Source: Chitinophaga sp. S165
GTDB lineage: Bacteria > Bacteroidota > Bacteroidia > Chitinophagales > Chitinophagaceae
Direction of reading: 5' to 3'
Length of the DNA stretch: 64,000 nucleotides
Assembly: GCF_003182155.1 (NCBI RefSeq)
Contig: NZ_QGTG01000001.1
Location: forward strand, 1,036,390 to 1,100,389
This document shows positions 9,501 to 18,494 of the stretch, in pieces; position 1 is the first letter of the stretch; every line of letters starts with the position of its first letter. A program made the position numbers and the translations under genes. A model generated the notes under the pieces. That model searched no databases and was not told the origin of the DNA. It saw only the letters and a list, made by a program, of their open reading frames with translations.

Positions 9501-9814
9501 GGTCTGAAGAAAACCAACACCTCTATGCGTTATGGCCAAGATTAGCAACCAGCGATATCCTGAACAACCAGCAGCAAAGCACATGGTGGCTGAGAGATGG
9601 TAGTTTCATGCGCTTAAAGTCAATTGAAGTTGGTTACTCTATACCTAAGTCTCTGGCAAGACGTATGTACATCTCTAATTTGCGTCTATACTTCAGTGGT
9701 CTGAACCTGTTAACCTTCAGTCATTTCAAATTATGGGATCCGGAGCAAGCGGGCCAGGGCTTCAGCTATCCGATCCAGAAAGTGTTCAATTTCGGCGCTA
9801 ATCTCAATTTTTAA
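6572..9814 (+). CDS. SusC/RagA-family TonB-dependent transporter of the fucoside PUL
   Basis: A complete 1080-residue outer-membrane importer. Residues 1-33 are a signal peptide ending AYNAVAQQ. Residues about 38-112 are a carboxypeptidase-regulatory-like beta-sandwich (VTGTITDTSGAKLEGVSIV). A TonB-box-like stretch EEVVVVAYGRKQRKEAVVGSV follows, then the plug with the SusC hallmark FFIRGVTTFGYSASPLILVDNVE and SILKDASAAALYGARGANGVIL. The remainder is the 22-strand barrel, which ends in NFGANLNF with the expected terminal phenylalanine. It is the first gene of a five-gene operon (gaps of 21-29 bases) that ends with a GH95 fucosidase, so the likely cargo is a fucosylated oligosaccharide. Confidence 0.97.
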   Translation: MPKSLSVSRSRTFKSACLFFLLSTFLAYNAVAQQTQKLTVTGTITDTSGAKLEGVSIVAENKKNVATMSNSNGKFVLDVEPGTMLRFSFIGFEQQFISITANTKVINLVLKPSTFSAEEVVVVAYGRKQRKEAVVGSVTSIDPAALKIPASNLTNAMAGQIAGMVAFQRGGQPGLDNSNFFIRGVTTFGYSASPLILVDNVELTSNDLARLQVDDIASFSILKDASAAALYGARGANGVILVTTKEGKIGKARMNFRYERSISKPTQTVKLADPVTYMKLYNEALTTRNPLAKPQYTPNDIINTQATMDGAAGSNPYVNPAVDWMSTLFKNQTTTQRANFNVQGGTEAARYYIAGSYDRDNGILQVNPVNNFNSSMKFENYQLRSNVNVKLTKTTEAVVRLWGNFNDYTGPITDDQSGFASDMYDRALHTSPVAFPAYFPADSSNLLTKHILFGNSLTTSGGLQNNPYAALMYGYKAFSESKLSAQFEVNQNFNFITEGLAFHGLFSTNRYSYFDLRRAYKPFFYDVDNYDQTANTYTLTWLNNQPGQAQEFLSYYPGSKNVNTFLYLQGSLDYARAFGKHNISAALIGTRQQKLNADANDPNTGNPSLQYSLPYRNLGLAGRATYSFASKYYLEFNFGYNGSERFSTQYRWGFFPTVGAGWVISNEKFWKGGIADVVTRLKLRGSYGLVGNDNIDNTRFYYLSNVTPDDVNGPSAVFGTNNNVKMYGTTIQNYPNPGVTWETSRKANLAAEITLFDHLNITAEIYNEYRYNILQPRGYIPVTNGLEAQVKSNVGTAYAKGLDLNINYKQNISKDVWASVMGNLTVTSNRYGRYEEPQYKYDYRFQTGRPINQPFGYIAERLFVDDKEAANSPTQLFGSSPLPIGGDIKYRDVNKDGIINQDDQVPIGLPTTPQIIYGFGFSMGYKNFDLNAFFQGLARESFFINATSEDDRYRGKYGTAPFVNNAQILQAYADDHWSEENQHLYALWPRLATSDILNNQQQSTWWLRDGSFMRLKSIEVGYSIPKSLARRMYISNLRLYFSGLNLLTFSHFKLWDPEQAGQGFSYPIQKVFNFGANLNF

Positions 9815-9837
9815 CGAACGTAACGTAAACGATTACA

Positions 9838-11760
9838 ATGCAGACCATTATAAAATTTTTGCTTTGCGCAGTCCTTTGCCTTTCTGTAACTACACTTCCA
9901 TCCTGTAGTAAATACCTGGATGTCGTACCCGATGATGTAGCTACACTGGAAAGCGCTTTTGCCAATGCGAATGAAACACAAGCTTATTTATTCGGATGTT
10001 ATGCAACGCTACAGGCGCTCTCTGATGTACGCAGAAACCCCGGTTTTACAACATCAGGCGAGATCCTGTTCCCATATCCCCTACCCGACCTGACTACATT
10101 GGGCGGCAATGGCGGAGACGCCGGATTCGCCATTATGCGTGGTATTCAGAACAGCGCTAACCCACTACTGAACTATTGGGACGGCTATAACATGGGCCTG
10201 AATATGTGGCAGGCTATCAGGAAGTGTAACATCTTCCTGGAAAATGTGCACATTCCACTTGACCTGCCGGAATTCCAGCGGAAAAGATGGAGCGCGGAAG
10301 CTAAATTCCTGAAAGCATATTTCCATTACTGGCTGATCAGGATGTACGGACCTATTCCTATTGTAGATGCGAACCTGCCGGTAAATGCTTCTATAGACGA
10401 AGTAAGGATAAAACAACAACCGCTTGACTCCTGCTTCAATTATGTAGTGCGTTTGCTTGATGAAGCTATCGTTGATCTGCCGCCGGTTATACAGAACCTC
10501 GCTGCTGAACAGGGCCGTATCAGTGCTACTATCGCAAAGGCAGTAAAGGCTGAAGTATTGGTTACACAGGCCAGCCCGTTGTTCAATGGTAATCCTGACT
10601 ATGCATCAATGAAAAGAGGCGATGGTACAAGATTGTTCCCTGCTGAATACGACAATAAAAAGTGGGAGAACGCCATGATCGCGTGTAAAGATGCTATTGA
10701 TGCTGCTGTTACTGCCGGCGCAGACTTATACCAGTTGAGGATCACAGGAGGTGTAGTACATATGTCTGACGCTACACGCAGAATGCTTACCATCCAGGGA
10801 GCAATTGTAGACAGCTGGAATACAGAGCAGATATGGACACTCAATCCGCAATTCGGCTGGCAATATATGGCCTCTCCACGTGTGACCGCAGAAGCTGCGG
10901 CAAACGTGTTCGCCGTGTATTCCAACTTCTCCGTACCCATCGGACAATCAGAGATCTTCTATAGCAGCAATGGTGTACCGATCAATGAAGACAGGTTCTG
11001 GGACTATAAGAACAGGTATAAACTGCAGACAGGCGATGATGCGCATGCTTATTACATAAAGAAAGGTTACACCACTGTTAAAGGCAACTTTGCCAGGGAA
11101 CCACGTTATTATGCAGACGTTGCTTTTGATGGCAGTGTATGGTTCGGATCTGGTAATCTGGACGATAACAATCCTAACTACGTAAACGCAGTGAATGGCT
11201 TTGCCGCTCCTCCTGATCAGCTGCGCTATAACGCTACCGGCTACTGGCCGAAAAAGCTGGTACCTTATCAAACCACCTTCGGACAAAACAGTGTGCAACA
11301 GAATTATTCATGGCCGTTTATTCGCCTAACCGGTTTATGGCTGTTGTATGCAGAGTGTCTGAACGAAGTGAGTGGTCCCGGTGAAGAGGCCTACAAATGG
11401 ATAGATAAAGTGCGCGAGAGAGCCGGACTACAGGGTGTAGCAACCTCCTGGTCTCAGTATTCTAACAATCCTAATAAATACACTTCTAAAGACGGGTTAA
11501 GAGCCATCATTCACCAGGAAAGAAGAATTGAAACTGCTTTCGAAGGACAGGCCGGATGGGACCTCCGGAGATGGAAGGAACTGCAGGGCGTATTAAGTAC
11601 TCCGCTGCTGGGCTGGAATGTGTTTAACAAAACAACTGAAGGATATTACCAGGTGAGAATTGCACAACAAACAGCATTCGGCGTCAGGAACTACCTCTAC
11701 CCTATACAGGACTACGACCTGCTGACCAATCCTAACCTGGTGCAAACACTTTACTGGTAA
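9838..11760 (+). CDS. SusD/RagB-family glycan-binding lipoprotein of the fucoside PUL
   Basis: A 640-residue surface lipoprotein that pairs with the preceding SusC. The lipobox is TLPSC, followed by SKYLDVVPDD. The typical helical framework is seen in SAEAKFLKAYFHYWLIRMYGPIPIVDANLP and in HQERRIETAFEGQAGWDLRRWKEL. It ends with LYPIQDYDLLTNPNLVQTLYW. At 640 residues it is longer than the 467-residue SusD at 1860 but within the range of the family. The gene lies 23 bases behind susC and is followed after 29 bases by a discoidin-like lipoprotein gene. Confidence 0.96.
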   Translation: MQTIIKFLLCAVLCLSVTTLPSCSKYLDVVPDDVATLESAFANANETQAYLFGCYATLQALSDVRRNPGFTTSGEILFPYPLPDLTTLGGNGGDAGFAIMRGIQNSANPLLNYWDGYNMGLNMWQAIRKCNIFLENVHIPLDLPEFQRKRWSAEAKFLKAYFHYWLIRMYGPIPIVDANLPVNASIDEVRIKQQPLDSCFNYVVRLLDEAIVDLPPVIQNLAAEQGRISATIAKAVKAEVLVTQASPLFNGNPDYASMKRGDGTRLFPAEYDNKKWENAMIACKDAIDAAVTAGADLYQLRITGGVVHMSDATRRMLTIQGAIVDSWNTEQIWTLNPQFGWQYMASPRVTAEAAANVFAVYSNFSVPIGQSEIFYSSNGVPINEDRFWDYKNRYKLQTGDDAHAYYIKKGYTTVKGNFAREPRYYADVAFDGSVWFGSGNLDDNNPNYVNAVNGFAAPPDQLRYNATGYWPKKLVPYQTTFGQNSVQQNYSWPFIRLTGLWLLYAECLNEVSGPGEEAYKWIDKVRERAGLQGVATSWSQYSNNPNKYTSKDGLRAIIHQERRIETAFEGQAGWDLRRWKELQGVLSTPLLGWNVFNKTTEGYYQVRIAQQTAFGVRNYLYPIQDYDLLTNPNLVQTLYW

Positions 11761-11789
11761 TACATCCAACTATCATTCAATTATCACGT

Positions 11790-13049
11790 ATGAAATACAG
11801 AACACATTATATACATCAGCTGATATTACTGCTCATGGCAGTGGCAGTATTACCCGTGTCATGTAAGCGGCTGGATGGTTACAACGAGATCGTATCTACC
11901 GATATGACGAAGCCGGGGCCTGTCACAAATGTTAAAGTGGACAATTTTAATGGTGGAGCGTACATCACTTATACCCTTCCGAATTCGCCCAATATCCTGT
12001 ATGTGCAGGCGGAATATAAGATCAATGGTGAAACCAGCAGGCAATCAAAGTCTTCCTATTACTCCGACAGTATCACAGTAAACGGCTTTGCGAAGAGCCA
12101 GGACTATGAGGTAATACTACGCACTGTAAGCCGTGCCCAGGTGTCTTCGGATCCGGTAACAGTGACCGTTCACCCCGACACGCCTGCTTACCTGCTGGCC
12201 CGTCCTACCGTGCAGATACAGCCAGACTTCGGCGGACTGAATATCACTGTATTTAATAAGACCAATGCCAATCTGGGCATCATCGTTGTTTCGCCTGACC
12301 AGACCGACAAGTACCAGATCATCGATCAGAATTATACCGACCAGGATAGCATTTCATATAGCCTGCGAGGTTATGATACCATTCCTAAAAAATTCGGGGT
12401 ATATGTAACTGACCAGTGGGGCAATATTTCAGATACCCTGTTCTCTACTATCAAGCCTGTATTTGAAGCCCAGATGGACAAATCATTATTCCGTGGTTAT
12501 ACATTGGGAACAGATGCCAGAACCGGCTTCGGATGGGGCATAGAAAACCTGTGGAATGGAACGAACGGATCACCGGGATATCATACGGAACAGCCGATAC
12601 AGCCGTTGGTGTGGCCGGCGGTGATCACCTTCGACATGGGCAAAGCCACCAGATTAAGCCGTTATACCATCTGGAACAGAAGTATAGACATCAGTGGTAA
12701 CTGGTTATGGCAGGCAGGAGCACCGCAGAGATGGGTGTTATGGGGACGGGAAGACGATCCTGTAGACGAGACGATGCCGGACGAAAACCATCTGCCTCCT
12801 GTAGGTGGACGTACGCCAAACGGCTGGATTAACCTGGGTGTATATGATGCACCGCCCAAGCCGTCCAAATTGCCTAATCCACAGTACAATGCCGCCGACC
12901 TTGCTGCATGGAATGCAGGCTTCGGTTTCAATTTCTCCCTAGATCTTCCGAAGGTGAGGTATATGCGCTTCGAATGTATCTCAAATATGGCGGGGACAAA
13001 TAACTTTTTCAACGTCACAGAACTGACCTTCTGGGGAGATCCGAGATAA
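11790..13049 (+). CDS. Surface lipoprotein with DUF4959/DUF5126/DUF5000-type domains
   Basis: A 419-residue lipoprotein with the lipobox LPVSC. After a short linker containing PGPVTNVKVDNFNGGAYITY comes an Ig/fibronectin-like DUF4959-type domain (to about residue 120), a second beta-sandwich (DUF5126-like, about 125-220), and a C-terminal galactose-binding-like domain (DUF5000/F5-8 type C, about 235-419) with WPAVITFDMGKATRLSRYTIWNR and the closing VRYMRFECISN...NVTELTFWGDPR. Such proteins are encoded in many PULs and are thought to bind glycan at the cell surface. Sugar specificity cannot be read from sequence. Confidence 0.85.
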   Translation: MKYRTHYIHQLILLLMAVAVLPVSCKRLDGYNEIVSTDMTKPGPVTNVKVDNFNGGAYITYTLPNSPNILYVQAEYKINGETSRQSKSSYYSDSITVNGFAKSQDYEVILRTVSRAQVSSDPVTVTVHPDTPAYLLARPTVQIQPDFGGLNITVFNKTNANLGIIVVSPDQTDKYQIIDQNYTDQDSISYSLRGYDTIPKKFGVYVTDQWGNISDTLFSTIKPVFEAQMDKSLFRGYTLGTDARTGFGWGIENLWNGTNGSPGYHTEQPIQPLVWPAVITFDMGKATRLSRYTIWNRSIDISGNWLWQAGAPQRWVLWGREDDPVDETMPDENHLPPVGGRTPNGWINLGVYDAPPKPSKLPNPQYNAADLAAWNAGFGFNFSLDLPKVRYMRFECISNMAGTNNFFNVTELTFWGDPR

Positions 13050-13071
13050 TTAACAACTTAAAACGGCGAAA

Positions 13072-14292
13072 ATGAAACGATATCATACAAACAAAATATA
13101 CCTGCTGGCATGCTTCGTGGTATTGCTGGCATGCAGTAAAAAGCCTACTGACTACCGCGATTTCCTGGAAGGTGAAGAACTGGTATATCCAGGTGCAGTA
13201 TCTGATGCAAAAGTACTACCAGGCAATAACCGCCTGCAGTTGATATGGCATCCCAGCCCCGATCCCAGTGTTGTTAAATACACCGTGTTCTGGAATAACA
13301 AGGCTGATTCCCTTACCATCAATTCTACTACGCACAATGCTACGGATACGGTGAAATGTACTATTACCGGCCTGTCGGAATATGTATACTCTTTCACTAT
13401 CTATTCGTATGATGCAAAAGGTAACAGGTCGGTAGCCACGGAGATCAGCAATGCGCGGGTATATGGTACGGTATATAATGCAACGCTCAACAACAGGTTG
13501 AGCGACCCGGTGAATCCTTACACTATCAATGAAGATAGTTCCGTCATCATCCGGTTTGCCACACCAGATACGATCAACATTAACACTGCCCTGCAATACA
13601 CCAAAAAGAACGGTGAGGTGGCGCAGTTGTCATTAGCGCCTGATGAAGACTTCCTCACGCTGACAGACTATAAATTTGGTACGCCTGTAGTATACAAGTC
13701 ATCCTACATTCCTGTAGCATCAGCACTGGATACATTTTATACCTTGCAAAATGATACATTTCCTACTATCTTCAGGCTGATACAATGTGACAAAAGCCTT
13801 TTCGCGGAGCATGACCTTTGGGGAGATATGGGCATCTATCAGTCTGATACACGGGTAAGTAGATTGTGGGATGGATCAGTTGGTCCGCAGGGTTACCCAA
13901 ACATCTTCCACGCTGACGACCATGCTACAATGCCGAGAGTGCTTAGCTTTGATATGGGTAAGGTATATAACAACCTGGGAGCGATAGAAGAAACCGGCAG
14001 GGATTGTTGTAATAATCCTGACCAGTTCGAAGTATGGGGCATTGACGACCTCACGGATGCGGTGCCGGAAATGAATTCCGATGATGGAGGCTGGAAGGCT
14101 GCGATGCAGGCAAAGGGTTGGACATTGCTGAAAGAAGTTATAAGAACGGACGATGGCAAAGCTGCTTATAAAGTTCCGCTGATGGACAATCCTCCACCGG
14201 TACGTTACATTCGTATCAGGGTATTGCACAACGTCAATGGAGAAAGCCGTTATACGAATTTGTCAGAGCTCACGTTCTGGAATAAAGAATAA
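13072..14292 (+). CDS. Surface lipoprotein, DUF4998 plus discoidin-like C-terminus
   Basis: A 406-residue lipoprotein with a lipobox near VLLACSKK. The N-terminal half matches DUF4998, a pair of fibronectin-like sandwiches starting VYPGAVSDAKVLPGNNRLQLIW. The C-terminal half, from about residue 240, resembles the galactose-binding-like fold of its upstream neighbour, sharing LSFDMGKVYNNLGAIEE and the ending VRYIRIRVLHN...NLSELTFWNKE. The two adjacent lipoproteins therefore look like distantly related surface glycan-binding proteins of one locus. It is cotranscribed, with 22 bases to each neighbour. Confidence 0.83.
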   Translation: MKRYHTNKIYLLACFVVLLACSKKPTDYRDFLEGEELVYPGAVSDAKVLPGNNRLQLIWHPSPDPSVVKYTVFWNNKADSLTINSTTHNATDTVKCTITGLSEYVYSFTIYSYDAKGNRSVATEISNARVYGTVYNATLNNRLSDPVNPYTINEDSSVIIRFATPDTININTALQYTKKNGEVAQLSLAPDEDFLTLTDYKFGTPVVYKSSYIPVASALDTFYTLQNDTFPTIFRLIQCDKSLFAEHDLWGDMGIYQSDTRVSRLWDGSVGPQGYPNIFHADDHATMPRVLSFDMGKVYNNLGAIEETGRDCCNNPDQFEVWGIDDLTDAVPEMNSDDGGWKAAMQAKGWTLLKEVIRTDDGKAAYKVPLMDNPPPVRYIRIRVLHNVNGESRYTNLSELTFWNKE

Positions 14293-14313
14293 TTAACACA
14301 AGTTACAGGTCTA

Positions 14314-16644
14314 ATGATGTTTTTAAGAAGAAGAATTATTACTACGATCATCATGGTATTTCCGGTATTGCTTTGCACTGCGCAAAGCAATACCCTGGAA
14401 TTGAAGTATGACAAACCAGCTCAGACATGGGAAGAAACCATTCCCCTCGGTAATGGCCGTTTAGGTATGATGCCTGATGGCGGTATCACGACCGAAAAGA
14501 TCGTCCTGAACGATATCACGCTCTGGTCGGGCGCACCGCAGGACGCCAACAATTACGAAGCGTATAAACAGCTGCCCCGTATCAGGCAATTACTAAAGGA
14601 AGGCAGGAATGATGAAGCGCAGGCATTGATGGACAAAGATTTCATCTGCACAGGTAAAGGCTCAGGCAGTGTACCTTTTGGCTGTTACCAGGTGTTAGGA
14701 GAATTGCAGCTACAGTTCGAAGGAGCTGGTGCTGGCACTCCGGAGCAATATGAGAGAAAACTCTCCCTACAACAGGCCATTGCCACCAGCAGCTATAAAG
14801 TAGATGGTGTTACTTACCGCCGCGAATATTTTACCAGTTATGGAGATGACCTGGGGATGATCAGGCTTACATCAAGTCAGCCGGGAAAACTTAGTTGTCG
14901 CGTGACGATGAGCCGCCAGGAAAGATCATCTACCCGTACTACCGGCAATGCACTTGAACTATATGGTCAGCTGGACAACGGTACTGACGGCAAGGGTATG
15001 CAATACCAGGCCACTGTGAAAGCCAGTACGAAAGGTGGCAGCATCAACACAGACGGGAATGCCCTGGTCATCAAAGATGCCACAGAGATCATCCTCTACG
15101 TTTCTATGGGTACTGATTTCAGAAACCCTGACTTCAAAAAGAAGATCAGCCAGACGTTGGCATCCGCTATGAAAAAGGATTATACTATCCAGCGGAAACA
15201 GCATATCGCTAATTACAGCAAACTGTTTAACAGGGTGCAGTTAAGCCTGGGAAAAGGCAGTGCCAGTACCCTGCCGACAGACAAGCGCCTGGCTGCTTTC
15301 TATAACAACTCGGCGGCCGACAATGAATTGCCTGTGCTCTTTTACCAGTTTGGCCGTTACCTGCTGATATCCAGCACAAGGCCAGGTTTGCTGCCACCTA
15401 ATTTACAAGGTCTCTGGGCTAATCAGATCCAGACGCCCTGGAATGGCGACTATCACCTTGACGTGAATGTGCAGATGAATCACTGGCCGGTAGAGGTGTC
15501 CAATCTTCCCGAACTGAACCTGCCTTTGGCTGATCTTGTAAAGGGAATGGTGGAACCAGGTAAAAGAACTGCCCGTGCCTATTATAACGCACCGGGATGG
15601 GTTGCACATGTTATCACTAATATCTGGGGCTTCACAGAACCTGGTGAAAGCGCTTCCTGGGGTGCTACAAAATCCGGCTCCGGATGGCTTTGTAATAATC
15701 TCTGGGAACATTACGCATTTACGAACGACAAAAAATACCTGGCAGATATCTATCCTGTCATCAAAGAATCTGCCGTGTTCTATAACAGCCTGCTGATCAA
15801 AGATGATAAAACAGGCTGGCTGGTGATGTCGCCTTCCTCCTCTCCCGAAAATACGTTCTATTTGCCTAATGGTAAACATGCCAGTATCTGTATCGGAGCT
15901 ACGATCGATAACCAGATCGTCCGCGACCTGTTCAACAATGTGATCAGCGCTTCTGCTACACTTGGCAAAGACAGCGCCTTCAGAAAAGAACTGCAGGATA
16001 AGATCACATTGCTGCCACCTCCGGGCGTAATTGCCAAAGACGGCAGGATCATGGAATGGCTGGAGGATTATAAAGAAACTGATCCTCAACACAGACATCT
16101 TTCACATTTGTGGGGACTGTACCCAGCGTCTTTGATCACTGCGGAAAACACACCCGACCTGGCAGCTGCAGCTAAGAAATCGCTGGAGGTAAGGGGTGAT
16201 GACGGCCCAAGCTGGACAATCGCCTATAAGCTATTGTTCTGGGCTAGGTTGCAGGATGGTAACCGCTCGTTCAAACTATTACGGGAACTGCTGAAACCAA
16301 CTGCCAGAACGGACATCAACTATGGCGCAGGCGGAGGTGTATACCAGAATATGTTATCAGCCGGCCCGCCATTCCAGATAGATGGTAACTTCGGTGCGAC
16401 TGCAGGCATCGCAGAAATGCTATTACAGAGCCATGCAGGGCTTATTAACCTCCTACCCTCCATACCAGATCAATGGAAGGCAGAAGGCGCCGTAAAAGGC
16501 TTAAAAGCACGCGGAAACTTCACCGTAGACTTTGCATGGAAGGATGGGAAAGTGATAAGCTACAAAATTACTTCGCCTACACCACGTAAAGTGAAGGTAA
16601 AGGTCAACGGTGTGACAAAAGAGATTTTCGCTGCTAAGAGCTGA
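14314..16644 (+). CDS. GH95 family alpha-L-fucosidase (alpha-L-galactosidase possible)
   Basis: A 776-residue secreted or periplasmic glycosidase with a signal peptide (to about TAQS). The N-terminal beta-sandwich opens with the family signature LKYDKPAQTWEETIPLGNGR. The (alpha/alpha)6 barrel carries WNGDYHLDVNVQMNHWPVE with N385 in the asparagine pair region that positions the water, SPSSSPENT with E512 as the likely general acid, and PPFQIDGNFGATAGIAEMLL with D690. The family inverts alpha-1,2-fucosyl linkages, and some members act on alpha-L-galactosides. It is the only glycosidase in the operon, so this PUL probably trims terminal fucose and imports the product. Start is the first of two adjacent ATG codons. 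Confidence 0.93.
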   Translation: MMFLRRRIITTIIMVFPVLLCTAQSNTLELKYDKPAQTWEETIPLGNGRLGMMPDGGITTEKIVLNDITLWSGAPQDANNYEAYKQLPRIRQLLKEGRNDEAQALMDKDFICTGKGSGSVPFGCYQVLGELQLQFEGAGAGTPEQYERKLSLQQAIATSSYKVDGVTYRREYFTSYGDDLGMIRLTSSQPGKLSCRVTMSRQERSSTRTTGNALELYGQLDNGTDGKGMQYQATVKASTKGGSINTDGNALVIKDATEIILYVSMGTDFRNPDFKKKISQTLASAMKKDYTIQRKQHIANYSKLFNRVQLSLGKGSASTLPTDKRLAAFYNNSAADNELPVLFYQFGRYLLISSTRPGLLPPNLQGLWANQIQTPWNGDYHLDVNVQMNHWPVEVSNLPELNLPLADLVKGMVEPGKRTARAYYNAPGWVAHVITNIWGFTEPGESASWGATKSGSGWLCNNLWEHYAFTNDKKYLADIYPVIKESAVFYNSLLIKDDKTGWLVMSPSSSPENTFYLPNGKHASICIGATIDNQIVRDLFNNVISASATLGKDSAFRKELQDKITLLPPPGVIAKDGRIMEWLEDYKETDPQHRHLSHLWGLYPASLITAENTPDLAAAAKKSLEVRGDDGPSWTIAYKLLFWARLQDGNRSFKLLRELLKPTARTDINYGAGGGVYQNMLSAGPPFQIDGNFGATAGIAEMLLQSHAGLINLLPSIPDQWKAEGAVKGLKARGNFTVDFAWKDGKVISYKITSPTPRKVKVKVNGVTKEIFAAKS

Positions 16645-16666
16645 TCTTACTTTTAATACTTCAGGG

Positions 16667-16698
16667 AACCGTCTCATAAATAAATGAGGCGGTTTTTT
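16667..16698 (+). terminator. Intrinsic terminator of the fucoside PUL
   Basis: An 11-bp stem (16667-16677 with 16684-16694, one T-G pair) ends in a run of six T at 16693-16698, 22 bases after the GH95 stop codon. Confidence 0.88.
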
Positions 16699-16719
16699 GT
16701 TATATGGGGACATCTAATA

Positions 16720-17265
16720 TCAGCTGTAAGTATGCTCTTCTAAAAGCCGGTTACATAGCGCCAAAATTTCATCAGGGGTCTTTTCCAAACCATGAATAGA
16801 AAAAATAACTTCCTCTTTCGCTTTGTCTGTAACGCAAAGATGATATTTCGGTATAGTATAGGATGTTGATCCCGTACCATCAGTGGGGCTCATTGTATAT
16901 TCTTTGTAATAAATCACCAATCTGAACTCTTTTATATTTTCCCAGAGAAGCCGTTTTTCAGATCTGGCTGTGAACTTTTGCAAAAAGGCAAAGCTGTCAT
17001 AGATACTTTTACTTGGAGATACTACCAACCCTTCATCTGATATCTTCAATGCGGCTTTTAATGGGATTTTAGTCGCAATAAAACTAATGAATGCAGGAAG
17101 AAGAAAACCTGCTGCTATTATGCCATATGCTATCATATCGTACTTATGCCTGGCTGTAAACATTGCATATAGAAACAATATAACTGGTATTGACACTCCC
17201 AATAAGCATCCGAGACTTGCTTCAATATTCGCGTCAGTAGATCTTTTTATGATGATGGGTTCCAT
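16720..17265 (-). CDS. Hypothetical membrane protein, PH-like C-terminus
   Basis: A 181-residue protein whose function I do not recognise. Two hydrophobic segments lie at about residues 20-36 and 43-63. The soluble part from about residue 75 has alternating strands and one helix (AALKISDEGLVVSPSK...LLWENIKEFRLVIYY), reminiscent of bacterial PH-like membrane proteins, then a short C-terminal helix. The ATG at 17265 (MEPIIIKRST) is chosen over a GTG at 17280. It stands alone between two terminators and has no informative neighbours. Confidence 0.55.
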   Translation of the reverse strand: MEPIIIKRSTDANIEASLGCLLGVSIPVILFLYAMFTARHKYDMIAYGIIAAGFLLPAFISFIATKIPLKAALKISDEGLVVSPSKSIYDSFAFLQKFTARSEKRLLWENIKEFRLVIYYKEYTMSPTDGTGSTSYTIPKYHLCVTDKAKEEVIFSIHGLEKTPDEILALCNRLLEEHTYS

Positions 17266-17393
17266 TTGTAAACGGGGCACTTAAATGATTGCGCTCACAA
17301 ATATATGGCACAACGCATTGATCAGCAAACCCCAGCCAACTACATAACAACTACCGGTTCTTAAAATGTGACTACAACATGTCTACACAACGT

Positions 17394-17435
17394 CAAAGAA
17401 GCCGCCTCTTTGTAATTTACAGGACGGCTTCTTTG
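17394..17435. terminator. Hairpin, probable terminator of the ArsR operon
   Basis: An 11-bp perfect stem (17394-17404 with 17425-17435) encloses a 20-base loop. It lies 72 bases past the end of the minus-strand ArsR operon (17507). The T-rich side faces the plus direction, so direction of use is uncertain. Confidence 0.5.
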
Positions 17436-17506
17436 GCATTCTTATTCAGGTGTCCCTTTTTGTATTGATCATTACAAAAATGGTCAAAAAAAACAGCTGA
17501 TATTTA

Positions 17507-18094
17507 TTAGTCATTTAATCCCTTACCCTCAAGGATCTGAGGCGTACATTTTTCAACCCTTGATTCGCGGGTTTTGGATTGTTTAGGTGCAGAGAAATGA
17601 AGAAGATAGGCTCTCTGCCGTCCTGGCGTTAATGCATCAAAAGCGGTTTTCAAAGAAGGGTTTTTATCCAGTTTCTTCTGAAACTCTTCAGCTACAGCAA
17701 ACTCGGTGACCTTTTTAAATTTCACCTGCAGGCCGGCCTTTTCCACTTCTATGGCCTCATAAATATAGGATTTCAGAACAGGTGCTAATTTCACGATTTC
17801 TTTCACATTAGTGAAGCGTGTCTGGCGCGCTGCCTGTACATTCTCTGTCTGAATAACAAGGATATCATCAGCATCACTCAACAATACACCTTTGAAGAAT
17901 AAAAACGCGCAGTACTCCTTGAATACATGTATCAAAACGATGTTGTTACCCTCGTGGGTGTAACAGGGACAACCCCATTTCAACTCTTCAGTCAATCCGC
18001 AACTAAGAGCGATCAGTCTCAATTGCTCTATTTCTTTCTGCCACTTCTCATTCTGATCAAAATAGAAATCAACTTTCGGGTTCATGTTATTCAT
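17507..18094 (-). CDS. YdeI/OmpD-associated (OmdA) family protein with DUF1801-like N-terminus
   Basis: A 195-residue cytosolic protein. Residues about 15-115 match the DUF1801 fold (EELKWGCPCYTHEGNNIVLIHVFKEYCAFLFFKG) and residues about 135-195 match the OmdA helical domain (KNPSLKTAFDALTPGRQRAYLLHFSAPKQ). This two-part form is usual for the family. The biochemical function is not known; members are commonly found in small stress or detoxification operons. It is the last gene of the ArsR-controlled unit, 10 bases behind the DoxX-like gene. Confidence 0.88.
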   Translation of the reverse strand: MNNMNPKVDFYFDQNEKWQKEIEQLRLIALSCGLTEELKWGCPCYTHEGNNIVLIHVFKEYCAFLFFKGVLLSDADDILVIQTENVQAARQTRFTNVKEIVKLAPVLKSYIYEAIEVEKAGLQVKFKKVTEFAVAEEFQKKLDKNPSLKTAFDALTPGRQRAYLLHFSAPKQSKTRESRVEKCTPQILEGKGLND

Positions 18095-18104
18095 GTTATT
18101 CTGT

Positions 18105-18488
18105 TTATTGATTAACTAAGATACATTTTCTTTCAGCCGGTCTGAAATACCAGGATGCAGCTGTTAGTACGACCAGCAATAGCGACGGGTATATTTCATT
18201 AAACGGATCTCCTACTATCATATGTGAAATGGCAGCTCCCGACATGGCAAAGAAAAAACCGGCGTAAGCCCATTCCTTTAGCAGCGGATATCTGGGTATA
18301 AGTACTGCGACCGCTCCCAAAAATTTCCAGATGGCTAAGATCGTGAGGATATAGACAGGATATCCCAACTTTGTGATCATATCGACTTCGTCCTTCCTTT
18401 GCATTAACTGTACTATGCCTGTCGATACCATTCCTAAAGCGAGCCACAGTGTTGCTATCCAATAAATGATTTTGTTCCTTTTTGTCAT
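18105..18488 (-). CDS. DoxX-like membrane protein
   Basis: A 127-residue protein with four membrane helices: an N-terminal helix with ALGMVSTGIVQLM, a second with VYILTILAIWKFLGAVAVLI (the typical DoxX-like GxxKxLGA region), and two more before the basic tail. The family is small and poorly understood; members occur near SRPBCC proteins and ArsR regulators, as here. It lies 6 bases behind the SRPBCC gene and 10 bases before the YdeI gene, so all four genes form one transcript. Confidence 0.87.
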   Translation of the reverse strand: MTKRNKIIYWIATLWLALGMVSTGIVQLMQRKDEVDMITKLGYPVYILTILAIWKFLGAVAVLIPRYPLLKEWAYAGFFFAMSGAAISHMIVGDPFNEIYPSLLLVVLTAASWYFRPAERKCILVNQ

Positions 18489-18494
18489 GGGATG

